Part shown: in pieces, positions 51,266-59,684 of the stretch | Position numbering within the stretch: position 1 is the first letter of the stretch | Layout: each line of letters begins with the position of its first letter | NCBI RefSeq assembly: GCF_000745455.1 | Contig: NZ_JQJI01000002.1 | Coordinates: forward strand, 62,001 to 126,000 | Source: Mesoaciditoga lauensis cd-1655R = DSM 25116 | GTDB lineage: Bacteria > Thermotogota > Thermotogae > Mesoaciditogales > Mesoaciditogaceae | Length of the DNA stretch: 64,000 nt | Direction: 5' to 3' | Program-made: the position numbers and the translations under genes | The notes under the pieces: generated by a model | Database searches by the model: none | Seen by the model: only the letters and a program-made list of their open reading frames with translations | Told to the model about the DNA's origin: nothing

Positions 51266-53086
51266 ATGCCAGTTGAAAATACCATCTTAATTTGTGCTGG
51301 TGGAGCATGCATATCTTCAGGAGAAGAATCTGTTAAATCGGTTTTGGAAGAAGAATTGAAAAAATACAATTTGGACGAAGTTGTGAAGGTCATAGAAACA
51401 GGTTGTATGGGAGCTTGCAACCTTGGCCCTATTATGATAGTGTATCCAGAAGGAGTTTTTTACCAAAAGCTCAAGCCACAAGACGCAAAGAAAATAGTGG
51501 AAGAGCACCTTTTAAAAGGAAGAGTGGTTTCTTCTTTGCTTTACAAGGGGCCTACTGGGACCATAAAGCCAAGGGTTAAAGAAGAGCTCCCGTTCTTCAC
51601 AAGACAAGTTAAGATCGCTACAAGGAATTTAGGGCTTATCGATCCTTTTAACATAGATGAATATATAGCAAATGATGGATATTTTGCTCTAAGTAAGGTG
51701 TTGAAATCCTCTCCCGAATGGGTCATAGAAGAGATAAAGAAAAGTGGATTAAGAGGAAGAGGTGGTGCGGGGTTCCCAACTGGTTTGAAATGGGAATTCA
51801 CACGAAAATCCGCCGCAGAAGAGAAATATGTTATTTGCAATGCAGACGAAGGAGATCCTGGAGCGTTCATGGATAGATCTGTGTTGGAAGGAGACCCTCA
51901 TACTATAATCGAAGGCATGGAAATAGCCGGTTATGCCATTGGAGCTAAAAAGGGTTACATATATGTCAGGGCTGAATATCCTTTAGCCATTGAAAGGCTT
52001 AACCACGCCATTTCTCAAGCAAAGAAATACGGACTCCTTGGCGAAAACATACTCAACACAGATTTTTCTTTCGATATTGAGTTAAGAATAGGTGCAGGAG
52101 CCTTTGTATGTGGTGAAGAGACGGCTCTTATTCAATCTGTTGAAGGCTTGCGCGGTCAACCCATCCAAAAGCCACCGTATCCTGCCCAAAAGGGTGTGTG
52201 GGGTAAGCCTACTCTGATAAACAACGTCGAAACGCTGGCAAACATTCCAGTTATCATAAATAAAGGAGCAGAATGGTTTTCCTCCATAGGAACAGAAAAA
52301 TCAAAAGGGACCAAAGTTTTTGCGCTCTCCGGGAAGATAAACAACGCTGGCTTGGTGGAAGTGCCAATGGGAACGACTTTAAGGGAGATAATATTTGAAA
52401 TAGGCGGTGGAATTCCCAACGGGAAAAAATTCAAAGCAGTTCAAACCGGCGGTCCTTCGGGAGGCTGTATACCTGCTGAATATTTAGATACGCCGGTTGA
52501 TTACGAATCTCTTACCAAGTTGGGAACTATAATGGGTTCAGGCGGAATGGTCGTGATGGATGAAGATACGTGTATGGTTGATGTGGCTAGATATTTTCTT
52601 CAATTCAGTGCTGACGAGTCTTGTGGAAAGTGTACACCTTGCCGGGAAGGAACCAAAAGAATGCTTGAGATATTGGATAAAATAGTTGAAGGAAGAGGCG
52701 AGATGAGTGATATAGAAGCGCTTGAAAATCTTGCTCTTACCATAAAAGATAGCGCTCTGTGTGGGCTTGGGCAGACGGCTCCAAATCCAGTTCTTTCCAC
52801 ATTGAGATATTTCAGAGATGAATATGAAGCACATATAAAAGAGAAAAGATGTCCAGCAAAATCATGTAAATCATTGATAGCTTATAGAATAGATCCAAAC
52901 GCTTGTGTCGGATGTACAGCCTGCGCACGAGCTTGCCCTGTAAATGCGATAGATGGGAAAGTTAGGCAAACTCATAAAATTGATCAGCAAGCGTGTATTA
53001 AATGCGGAAGTTGTTATGAAGTATGTCGTTTTGACGCCGTTAAAAAAGTAGACTCTGTTGATCTGTTGAAATCATCTGCTGTGTGA
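51266..53086 (+). CDS. hydB: HydB, NuoF-like flavin/Fe-S hydrogenase subunit
   Basis: 606 residues. In order: N-terminal thioredoxin-like 2Fe-2S domain (CAGGACISSG, ETGCMGACNLGP), the NuoF core with FMN/NADH loop (GLRGRGGAGFPTGLKWEF, NADEGDPGAF, CGEETALIQSVEG), the N3-type cluster (ESCGKCTPCREG) and a C-terminal 2x4Fe-4S ferredoxin (ACVGCTACARACPVNAI, ACIKCGSCYEVCRFDAV). It oxidises or reduces NAD(H) and passes electrons to HydA. Its catalytic partner hydA is divergently encoded 5-6 kb upstream rather than directly behind it. Confidence 0.94.
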   Translation: MPVENTILICAGGACISSGEESVKSVLEEELKKYNLDEVVKVIETGCMGACNLGPIMIVYPEGVFYQKLKPQDAKKIVEEHLLKGRVVSSLLYKGPTGTIKPRVKEELPFFTRQVKIATRNLGLIDPFNIDEYIANDGYFALSKVLKSSPEWVIEEIKKSGLRGRGGAGFPTGLKWEFTRKSAAEEKYVICNADEGDPGAFMDRSVLEGDPHTIIEGMEIAGYAIGAKKGYIYVRAEYPLAIERLNHAISQAKKYGLLGENILNTDFSFDIELRIGAGAFVCGEETALIQSVEGLRGQPIQKPPYPAQKGVWGKPTLINNVETLANIPVIINKGAEWFSSIGTEKSKGTKVFALSGKINNAGLVEVPMGTTLREIIFEIGGGIPNGKKFKAVQTGGPSGGCIPAEYLDTPVDYESLTKLGTIMGSGGMVVMDEDTCMVDVARYFLQFSADESCGKCTPCREGTKRMLEILDKIVEGRGEMSDIEALENLALTIKDSALCGLGQTAPNPVLSTLRYFRDEYEAHIKEKRCPAKSCKSLIAYRIDPNACVGCTACARACPVNAIDGKVRQTHKIDQQACIKCGSCYEVCRFDAVKKVDSVDLLKSSAV

Positions 53087-53185
53087 TTTAAATTATGCGA
53101 GTCGAATTAAGTAAAATACTCATTTTTTTGTGTCAAGTTTAAGAAATCAATTGGAAATGAACTCTTCTCGCTATTTTATGGACAT

Positions 53186-53285
53186 TCTGCCCCACACGCA
53201 TGGAAAAAGTGTTGACGAAGTCATTTCCATATAAGTCTGTCCCCGCTTGTAGGGGAAGTGGCGGCGAAGCCGGCGTAGGGGCAGA
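53186..53285. repeat. GC-rich nested hairpin patch
   Basis: TCTGTCCCC (53236-53244) can pair with GGGGCAGA (53278-53285); inside it CCCCGCTTGTAGGGG and GGCGGCGAAGCCGG form smaller hairpins. TCTGCCCC at 53186-53193 is an earlier partial copy. Much richer in GC than its surroundings; it looks like a separate palindromic repeat type seen in many genomes. Confidence 0.55.
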
Positions 53286-53337
53286 GTTTTGATGGTAAAC
53301 TAAAGAGAAGAGATAACGAATCCTACTCCACCATTTG

Positions 53338-53390
53338 GAATTTTGTCAAAACTGATTTAGACGTATATCCATACAAGATGTGAAAGAACA
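53338..53390. repeat. Dispersed repeat, fragment with type B end
   Basis: GGAATTTTGTCAAAACTGATTTAG followed, split here, by ACGTATATCCATACAAGATG matches one end of a B copy (compare 54302, 32503 reversed). It stops before the inner hairpins and is joined to a type A copy. Confidence 0.75.
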
Positions 53391-53410
53391 AATAAGAGTT
53401 TTTTCATCCC

Positions 53411-53670
53411 TCGAAGTACTTGTCAGAACATATGAGCTCTCCATCTGGAGATTCATAAATATGAGGTTGAGAGGCACAGGACGTGCCGAGAAAGCGAAGC
53501 CTCACGGACGAGTGTCTGAGCGTGCATCATATTTTGAATTGTAAGATGGAAAGAAGAGCGAATCCGTTCTGACAGGACTTCGAAAAAAATCACCTTGACT
53601 GCTTGGAAAGCGGTAGTAAAATGTCAAAGGATGCTATTATTCGAAATATGTTATCCACACAATTTGGTAA
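53411..53670. repeat. Dispersed cloverleaf repeat, type A with divergent 3' flank
   Basis: Hairpin 53411-53582: CGAAGTACTTGTCAGAAC with GTTCTGACAGGACTTCG, CCATCT with AGATGG, inner GGCACAGGACGTGCC and a shortened second hairpin (CTCACGGACGAG). The 3' flank 53590-53670 (GCTTGGAAAGCGGTAG onward) differs from that of the other A copies and is found in reverse complement at 27621-27690. Confidence 0.87.
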
Positions 53671-53722
53671 AGACGCTCGGAGAGAATTGAAAAGAAAATT
53701 CACGCACACCGGTAGAATGATG

Positions 53723-53752
53723 AAAAGCGAGGCAAAAGCCTCGCTTTTTTAA
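53723..53752 (-). terminator. Intrinsic terminator of the AhpD-like gene
   Basis: GCGAGGC, loop AAAA or TTTT, GCCTCGC with T-tracts on both strands, 20 bases after the stop on the minus strand. Confidence 0.85.
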
Positions 53753-53771
53753 GGGAGTGTTCTTCAGTTTC

Positions 53772-54134
53772 TTATTTCGCTCCAAATTGATCGCACGCGT
53801 CTATAACATATCTTATATACGCAACAGCTGGTCCACCACCCATTAATCCGGCAACCAATGCTGATTCAAGTATTTCTTGGCGTGTGGCACCTTCTTTTAT
53901 GGCGTTTTTTGTATGGAAAGCTATACAATATGGACAGTGAGCTGTTATTCCAAGCGCTATTGACATTAATTCTTTTATCTTTGTTGAAAGCGCCCCTGGT
54001 TTCTCAGCTTGTTTCACGAATTCCATTAACGCTTTTGCGTATCCCGGTTCAGCTTTCCCAGCTTCTTTCAGCAAATCCATGAATTGATCGTAGTAGTGAT
54101 TCATGTCAGCGGCTAACGGTTTTTTCTCTTCCAT
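53772..54134 (-). CDS. AhpD-like carboxymuconolactone-decarboxylase-family protein
   Basis: About 120 residues, one helical AhpD/CMD domain. The redox motif is intact: Cys67-Pro-Tyr-Cys70 and His74 (ITAHCPYCIAFHTKNAIKEG), with AGLMGGGPAVAYI near the end. Probably a thiol-dependent peroxidase partner or disulfide reductase against oxidants. ATG 54134 follows AAGGGGTGAG. Monocistronic. Confidence 0.87.
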   Translation of the reverse strand: MEEKKPLAADMNHYYDQFMDLLKEAGKAEPGYAKALMEFVKQAEKPGALSTKIKELMSIALGITAHCPYCIAFHTKNAIKEGATRQEILESALVAGLMGGGPAVAYIRYVIDACDQFGAK

Positions 54135-54301
54135 TTTTCTCACCCCTTTGTGAAATATTTAACTCATACTTATTATAGCACTATTTGTTCTTTTTTTCAC
54201 GTTAAATGTTAAGAAGTTTTTTTGATTCAAAGTAAATTCATTTTCTAAAATTATACGATTGTTTAAATGAGAAAATGGTTCTCATGTTGTAAGAAGAATT
54301 T

Positions 54302-54472
54302 TTGAAGTTTTGTCAAAACCGATTCAGACGTATACCCACACAAGATGCTCATAACAGAGCCCGCTGCATACAAACGTCCTGTTAGATTCGCTTTCTCGGC
54401 ACGTCCTGTGCCTCCAACTCTGTTATTTCGCATCTTGTGTGGCGTCTTCATATGTTTTGACAGAAACTACAA
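54302..54472. repeat. Dispersed cloverleaf repeat, complete type B, reversed
   Basis: Reverse complement of the copy at 32333. Outer arms TTGAAGTTTTGTCAAAAC and GTTTTGACAGAAACT; CACACAAGATGC (54337-54348) with GCATCTTGTGTG (54430-54441); ATAACAGAG with CTCTGTTAT; inner GGCACGTCCTGTGCC. Compared with 32333 one stem pair changed on both sides, keeping the pairing. Confidence 0.9.
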
Positions 54473-54493
54473 ATTTTTATTATCGTATAATGG

Positions 54494-54856
54494 ACTCAAC
54501 CTGTGCGTCAATGTTACAAAGCATTTCAAAAAGGGATTAAATCTCACTCTCGAAGTACTTGTCAGAACGTATGAGCTCCCCGTCTGAAGATTCAAAATAT
54601 GAGGTTGAGAGGCACAGGACGTGCCGAGAAAGCGAAGCACTCACGGACGAGTGTCTGAGCGTGCCTCATATTTTGAATTGGAAGGCGGAAAGAAGAGCGA
54701 ATTCGTTCTGACAGGACTTCGAAAAAATTGCTTTGACCGCTTGGAAAGCGGGTTTTAAATCAAAAAGTGTTGTTAAATGCTGCTTATATGTTTTCATAGA
54801 AAATTTTTGTAATGTCTCTTGTAATACTTTTCGTAATGTTCACGCACAACATGAGT
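54494..54856. mobile_element. Full-length 363-bp MITE-like element, type A
   Basis: Terminal inverted repeats at 54494-54517 and 54833-54856 (ACTCAACCTGTGCGTC / CACGCACAACATGAGT). The hairpin has CGAAGTACTTGTCAGAAC with GTTCTGACAGGACTTCG; CCGTCT (54580-54585) with AGGCGG (54683-54688), a covariant of CCATCT/AGATGG; ATTCAAAATATGAGG with CCTCATATTTTGAAT; and inner hairpins GGCACAGGACGTGCC and CACTCACGGACGAGTG. Same 5' and 3' flanks as the 40876 copy. Confidence 0.88.
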
Positions 54857-55009
54857 AATGGAAAACAATGATTAGGTGATAAGCTCAGAGTCTAATAAAT
54901 TAGTAGGGATAGATTCAAATGAAAAACAGGGGAAGGAGTTGGTTGACTTTTTTGGGCCTGGCATACTTTAAATTCAGCATGGAATAAATCAGACAAAAAG
55001 GAGGATAAG

Positions 55010-55972
55010 ATGAAAATATCGGTTATAGGGGCTGGAAGCTGGTCAACGGCTATGGCAAAGGTACTTTCACAAAAGGGGCATGAAGTTACGTTATGTGCTA
55101 GAAAGGAAGAAGATGCCAAAAGGATGGAACTAGAAGGAGAAAATTTGAAACATCTTGCAGGTGTTGATTTACCGAAAAAACTCAATTTTTCCTCATTTAA
55201 AAAGATTCCCCCTTCAGAGGTAGTGGTTTTTGGAGTGCCTGCCCAGCATGTTAGGGACGTTTTAAAAGAGATTGAGTTCGAAACACACGGAATAGTAAAC
55301 TTGGCAAAAGGATTGGAAATAAAAACACTTAAAAGAATGGAAGAAGTTTTTAAAGAATTCACAGATGTACCTTATGCAACTATTTCCGGGCCGAGTCATG
55401 CCGAAGAGGTGGCAAGGGAGATTCCCACAAGTGTCGTAGTGTCTTCCAGAAAACGCGAATTTGCCGAGGAAATTCAGAAAGAATTCAGCACGAATAGATT
55501 CAGGCTGTATCTTAACGATGATCTTAGTGGCGTGGAAATTGGAGGAGCATTGAAAAATGTTATAGCCATCGCGGCAGGGGTGCTAGATGGATTTGGTGGA
55601 TGGGATAACTCGAAAGCTGCGCTGATCACACGGGGCTTGGCAGAGATAACGAGGATAGGAATAAAATTGGGCGCCGATCAAAAGACGTTTATGGGTTTGT
55701 CCGGCTTGGGAGATCTGGTGGTCACGTGTACAAGCAGATATAGCAGGAATAGAACGATAGGCGAGATGATAGGAAAAGGCGGAATGTTTTCCGATGATAG
55801 CAATTTTGTAGTTGAAGGCGCTTACACGGTTGTGGCGGAATTAAAGTTGGCAAAAAAGTTGAAGGTGGATACTCCCATTGCACGAGCTGTTTATGCTCTG
55901 ATATACGAACATAAATCTCCTTTTGAGCTTATAGAGAAACTCATGAAGAGGCCGTTAAAAGAGGAATGGTAA
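55010..55972 (+). CDS. gpsA: NAD(P)+-dependent glycerol-3-phosphate dehydrogenase
   Basis: Reduces dihydroxyacetone phosphate to sn-glycerol-3-phosphate, the substrate of PlsY. It starts with the Rossmann motif KISVIGAGSWSTAMA (GxGxxS/A), then NLAKGLE, ISGPSHAEEVAREIPTSVVV, GGALKNVIAIAAGVLDG, GLGDLVVTCTSRYSRNRTIG (active-site and NAD region). 320 residues is normal. AAAAAGGAGGAT lies before the ATG. Confidence 0.95.
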   Translation: MKISVIGAGSWSTAMAKVLSQKGHEVTLCARKEEDAKRMELEGENLKHLAGVDLPKKLNFSSFKKIPPSEVVVFGVPAQHVRDVLKEIEFETHGIVNLAKGLEIKTLKRMEEVFKEFTDVPYATISGPSHAEEVAREIPTSVVVSSRKREFAEEIQKEFSTNRFRLYLNDDLSGVEIGGALKNVIAIAAGVLDGFGGWDNSKAALITRGLAEITRIGIKLGADQKTFMGLSGLGDLVVTCTSRYSRNRTIGEMIGKGGMFSDDSNFVVEGAYTVVAELKLAKKLKVDTPIARAVYALIYEHKSPFELIEKLMKRPLKEEW

Positions 55973-56059
55973 CTCACATTGAGCTTCTATGTTAAAAGTT
56001 AAAAAGTATCATCAATACCAAACATTGCAAATAACCAAATTAACTAAAATGAGACTAAA

Positions 56060-56420
56060 AGCACGTGAAAAGCAACTACAAAGCACGAAGCTAATCAAGA
56101 AATTAATTCTCATCCTCGAAGTACTTGTCAGAACATATGAGTTTTCCATCTGAAGACTCATAAAAACGAAGTTGGGAAACACACGGATGTGTTGAGAAAG
56201 CGAGGCACTCGCGGATGAGTGTCTGAGCGTGCCTCGTTTTTTGAGTCGTAAGATGGATAAGAGAGCGAATCCGTTCTGACAAGCACTTCGAAAAAAATGC
56301 CTTGACAGCTTGGAAAGCGGGTTTTAAATCAAAAGTATCGTCAAATGTGGTTCACATGTTCTCATAGGGAGATTAATGCTTCTTGTAATACCTTTCGTAA
56401 CGTTCGCGCACAGCATGAGA
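56060..56420. mobile_element. MITE-like element, A/C hybrid with near-full length
   Basis: The outer arms are type A (TCGAAGTACTTGTCAGAAC, GTTCTGACAAGCACTTCGA) but the inner arms are type C (GACTCATAAAAACGAA with CTCGTTTTTTGAGTC, AACACACGGATGTGTT). The 3' flank GCTTGGAAAGCGGG... and the end CGTAACGTTCGCGCACAGCA match the full A elements. The 5' end is less clear and resembles the flank at 23870. Confidence 0.82.
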
Positions 56421-56494
56421 TGGTAATGATTTTATGTAAACACAATATTTTGTTTGTATGACGTATTAATTTTCTTATCGTTTTTTTAGTTAAC

Positions 56495-56523
56495 TTGACA
56501 ACTTGTTAAGAGTGAGATATAAT
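56495..56523 (+). promoter_or_regulatory. Perfect consensus promoter of the oligopeptide-type ABC operon
   Basis: TTGACA at 56495-56500, a 17-base spacer and TATAAT at 56518-56523, about 60 bases before the start codon. It matches the housekeeping consensus at all 12 positions, suggesting strong basal transcription. Confidence 0.88.
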
Positions 56524-56581
56524 TTCTATTGCATTTCTCCTAACTGGAGAGAAAAATATAATTTGAAGGGGGGCTTCATGC

Positions 56582-58423
56582 GTGAGAAAAGCAATATTTT
56601 TGGTAGCACTTATGATCCTTGCGCTCGGAGTGCTATCGCTCGCAGGAGGCACAGTAAATTACGCTTTGGTCTCAAACATCACGACTCTTAACATTTGGTC
56701 TATGTTGGGACCAAATGCAACGGCCTGGAATTTCTACGTGGGCTTAACTAAGTACGGTGCATTGTACACGTTGTCTGACGTAACCTTTGCAGTTGTTCCG
56801 TCTTTAGCCGACGGGATGTGGACACCACTTAAAAAGGTTACGGAAGACGGTACGACAATGTACGTCACGACAGTTCATCTTTTGAAAGGTGTTAAATGGT
56901 CGGATGGTACACCTTTCACAGCAGACGATGTGGTATTTTCTTACGAAGTACCGTTCAAGCTCAAAATACCTGGCAACTGGATGAGTAACCTTGATCCAAG
57001 TGTTTTTGCCAAGATTGAAAAGGTTGACGATTACACGGTCAAGATCTACATCCACAAACTGAGTGGGAAATTCATCTATGGTGTGCTTCAAAGCACAATC
57101 GTCCAGAAGAAATACTGGGAACCAGTCTACGAAAAAGCTCTCAAGCAACACGATCCGGCGAAGTACATGATGTCTTACGGCCCAGTTTTAGATGAGCCAT
57201 CAATTGGGGCTTTCACAGTTCCAAAATGGCAAAAAGGTGCTTTCGTCGTAAACCAAGCGGTAAAAGATTACAGCTTTAAAGGTCAAGAAGAGATAGAATA
57301 TGAAAACGGCGCAGTGCGTTACATAACGCCAACTCTTGGATTGGATCAGACGTTCTACGGAAAAGCTGAAGGAAAAGTACTTCACGACTTCACGGTTGGT
57401 CCGTACGTAGATTCGATCATATTCAGGATCTACCAGAACCAATCAGCAGCTATCCAAGCTTTGTTGAAAGGGACTGTTGACTTCGTGCTCAATCCGAATG
57501 GATTGCAAAAGGGATTCCAAGCTCAGTTGAAATCCAATCCACACATAAAGATGGTTTCCAACCCGGCTAACGGCTTCCGCTACATTGCTTTCAACATGAG
57601 ACGCTATCCAATGAGCTTGAAAGCTTTCCGTGTGGCAATTGCTTACCTTGTAGATAGAGATCTTCTCTGCAACAAGATACTTCAAGGAGTGGCCATACCT
57701 TTGGCAACGGTCGTTCCACCAGGTAATGCGTTCTGGTATGACAAGAACGTTAAGCCTTACGGCGAAGGCATGACGACAGCTCAAAGGTACGAAGCAGCCA
57801 TAAAGGTGCTTAAAGATGCTGGTTTTAAATGGTTGGTTGAGCCTAAACTCAAGAACGGACAACTTGTCCAGCGTGGTATGGGTCTTATCGCTCCAAATGG
57901 AAAGCTGATTAAATCGATAAAACTCATGGCTCCTTCTGCTGGATACGATCCTATGAGGGCAACAGCTGCTCTTTGGATTGAGAAGTGGGCAAACGATATA
58001 GGCATACCGATAGTGGCAGATTTGACCTCATTCAACAACATCGTCAGCGCAGTTTGGGATCAGAAGTACAACTTTGACATCTACATGCTTGGTTGGGGTC
58101 TTACCATTTATCCAGATTATCTGAGAGACTTCTTCTATTCAAAGAACGGTATCAATCCTGGAGATTGGAACACTCCCGGATACAACAATCCTGAATTCGA
58201 TAAAGTCGCTGATGAGTTCATAGATCAAACGGATATGAAAAAAGCACAACAGTATGCTTACAAACTTCAAGAAATGCTTGCTAAGGATGTTCCATACGTT
58301 GTTCTATTCACATCTCCTATAGTGGAAGCTTATAGGGATAGAATATCCTTTGCTTACACGAAAGTGCTCGATGGAATTCAAGGCACAAATGGAGAGAAAG
58401 CTTACGTCAAAATCGTAAAATAA
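56582..58423 (+). CDS. Oligopeptide/oligosaccharide-type ABC transporter substrate-binding protein (family 5)
   Basis: 613 residues. Signal peptide at about 1-22 (RKAIFLVALMILALGVLSLAGG). The mature part has LLKGVKWSDGTPFTADDVVFSYE, the family-5 signature region, and GFRYIAFNMRRYPMS...VAIAYLVDRDLL further on. GTG 56582 with AAGGGGGG at 56567-56573. In Thermotogae such Opp-type proteins often bind oligosaccharides rather than peptides, so the ligand is open. First gene of the operon. Confidence 0.88.
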   Translation: MRKAIFLVALMILALGVLSLAGGTVNYALVSNITTLNIWSMLGPNATAWNFYVGLTKYGALYTLSDVTFAVVPSLADGMWTPLKKVTEDGTTMYVTTVHLLKGVKWSDGTPFTADDVVFSYEVPFKLKIPGNWMSNLDPSVFAKIEKVDDYTVKIYIHKLSGKFIYGVLQSTIVQKKYWEPVYEKALKQHDPAKYMMSYGPVLDEPSIGAFTVPKWQKGAFVVNQAVKDYSFKGQEEIEYENGAVRYITPTLGLDQTFYGKAEGKVLHDFTVGPYVDSIIFRIYQNQSAAIQALLKGTVDFVLNPNGLQKGFQAQLKSNPHIKMVSNPANGFRYIAFNMRRYPMSLKAFRVAIAYLVDRDLLCNKILQGVAIPLATVVPPGNAFWYDKNVKPYGEGMTTAQRYEAAIKVLKDAGFKWLVEPKLKNGQLVQRGMGLIAPNGKLIKSIKLMAPSAGYDPMRATAALWIEKWANDIGIPIVADLTSFNNIVSAVWDQKYNFDIYMLGWGLTIYPDYLRDFFYSKNGINPGDWNTPGYNNPEFDKVADEFIDQTDMKKAQQYAYKLQEMLAKDVPYVVLFTSPIVEAYRDRISFAYTKVLDGIQGTNGEKAYVKIVK

Positions 58424-58439
58424 GGATTTTGCTTTTAAA

Positions 58440-58468
58440 AGCCGGGCTTAACGCCCGGTTTTTTTAAA
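58440..58468 (+). terminator. Intercistronic terminator/attenuator after the binding-protein gene
   Basis: CCGGGC, loop TTAA, GCCCGG then a T-run. It lies between the binding-protein gene and the permease genes, so it probably lowers permease expression relative to the binding protein. Confidence 0.85.
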
Positions 58469-58495
58469 ATTTTGTTGAATTAGGAGGACTTCAAA

Positions 58496-58522
58496 ATGAT
58501 TGTGGGTGAAGATGAATGTTAA
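58496..58522 (+). CDS. Eight-codon leader mini-ORF coupled to the permease gene
   Basis: A strong ribosome site GGAGG (about 58482-58486) precedes ATG 58496, which encodes MIVGEDEC and stops at TAA 58520-58522. The permease ATG (58516) lies inside the last codons in another frame. The mini-ORF may deliver ribosomes to the permease start. Alternatively the strong site serves the permease indirectly and the peptide is incidental. Confidence 0.4.
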   Translation: MIVGEDEC

Positions 58523-59670
58523 AGTACATAGGTAAAAGAATCATCCAGATTTTAATATTGCTTGTTATCTATGTAGCAGTGGTCTTTTTCTTGCTCCACG
58601 CAATGCCGGGTGGCATAAAGGCCATGCTCACGATGAATCCGAATTTAACTCCACAAGCAAGAGATGCCATTCTTCACGCCTTTGGTCTTGACCAATCTCT
58701 CTGGATTCAATTTTTGTCTTACCTGAAAAACATTTTCACACTTAATTTAGGGGTTTCTTTTTCATTTTATCCAACCCCTGTTTGGAATATTATTGCCGAG
58801 AGATTACCAAGAACGATATTACTTTTCACAACGGCTACTCTTATTTCTTTCTTCATAGGCTTCAGTTCAGGAAAATCCCTTGCTTGGAAAAGAGGGAAGG
58901 CATCTGAATACGTTGCAACAGTTGTAGGCGTCATAACATACACCGTTTTCACACCCCTTTTAATATTCGTTTTGATTTGGTTCTTTGGAGCTTATTTAGG
59001 AATAATGCCTATAAACCAATTTTTGAATCCGGATTTGTGGCTTAAAACGAATTTTAGCGCGCAAACTATTTTCCTTTACTTACTTTTAACGATAAGTCTC
59101 GTGGGAATCGCCATGTTGGTTTCTTTTGCCGTAGCGAGAAAGGTTTCTCATAAGGTAAAGACGAGAAAGATAATATTTTACACTTCTACCGCCGTTGTAA
59201 CTGCACTTTCAATATTTTGGTGGGCCATAAGTCCTTATGGAATTTACGGCGCAGATATAATTTGGCATATGGTTCTGCCGGTTTTGTCCGTTACAATCAT
59301 TTCTTACGCTGGAACCATGCTTGTCATGAGGGACTCCATGCTTGAAACCATAAAAGAGGATTTCATAACGACCGCCCGCGCAAAGGGCTTACCCGATAAA
59401 GTCGTAAGAGATAAACATGCGGCACGAACGGCCATGTTGCCAGTTATAACCAACTTCGTTCTTTCCATGGGTTTTGTGGTAAGTGGAGGTGTTATAACAG
59501 AATCGCTCTTTTCATGGCCTGGAATGGGAATGACCCTTCTTAATGCCACGCTGGGGAAAGATTATCCTCTTGCTTCAGGTGCCTTGATATTCACAGGCAT
59601 ATTCGTATTATTTGCGCATTTGGTAATTGACATAGTATATGCGTTCCTCGATCCGAGAATTCGCTATTAA
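58516..59670 (+). CDS. Oligopeptide-type ABC transporter permease (DppB-like)
   Basis: 384 residues, longer than the usual 310-340. N-terminal YIGKRIIQILILLVIYVAVVF is the DppB first helix. The C-terminal half has DFITTARAKGLPDKVVRDKHAARTAMLPV (EAA loop) and SWPGMGMTLLNA. The extra length is a middle stretch with two additional hydrophobic segments (about 59070-59230). Weak GGTGA before ATG 58516. Confidence 0.88.
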   Translation: MLKYIGKRIIQILILLVIYVAVVFFLLHAMPGGIKAMLTMNPNLTPQARDAILHAFGLDQSLWIQFLSYLKNIFTLNLGVSFSFYPTPVWNIIAERLPRTILLFTTATLISFFIGFSSGKSLAWKRGKASEYVATVVGVITYTVFTPLLIFVLIWFFGAYLGIMPINQFLNPDLWLKTNFSAQTIFLYLLLTISLVGIAMLVSFAVARKVSHKVKTRKIIFYTSTAVVTALSIFWWAISPYGIYGADIIWHMVLPVLSVTIISYAGTMLVMRDSMLETIKEDFITTARAKGLPDKVVRDKHAARTAMLPVITNFVLSMGFVVSGGVITESLFSWPGMGMTLLNATLGKDYPLASGALIFTGIFVLFAHLVIDIVYAFLDPRIRY

Positions 59671-59684
59671 GGAGGTGGAGATGA

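Larger units (their letters stand above)
53087..53771. other. Intergenic region with repeat copies and a GC-rich hairpin patch
   Basis: About 685 bases without a gene. It contains a short shared motif (53133-53158), a GC-rich structured patch (53186-53285), a B left fragment, a full type A hairpin with 3' flank, and the ahpD-like gene's terminator. Confidence 0.8.
54135..55009. other. Intergenic region with a B and an A element
   Basis: About 875 bases between divergent genes. It contains a reversed B copy (54302-54472) and a full-length A element (54494-54856). The last 150 bases are the gpsA leader, with a possible TTGACT near 54942. No gene. Confidence 0.8.
55973..56581. other. Intergenic region with a full repeat element and the oligopeptide operon promoter
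   Basis: About 610 bases. It holds an A/C hybrid element (56060-56420), then 75 AT-rich bases and a perfect consensus promoter for the downstream ABC operon. No gene. Confidence 0.8.

Noticed and set aside
56503-56691. 62-codon frame starting before the binding-protein gene
   Set aside because: It overlaps the binding-protein signal peptide in another frame and uses no ribosome site; the GTG at 56582 has the better site and a proper signal peptide.
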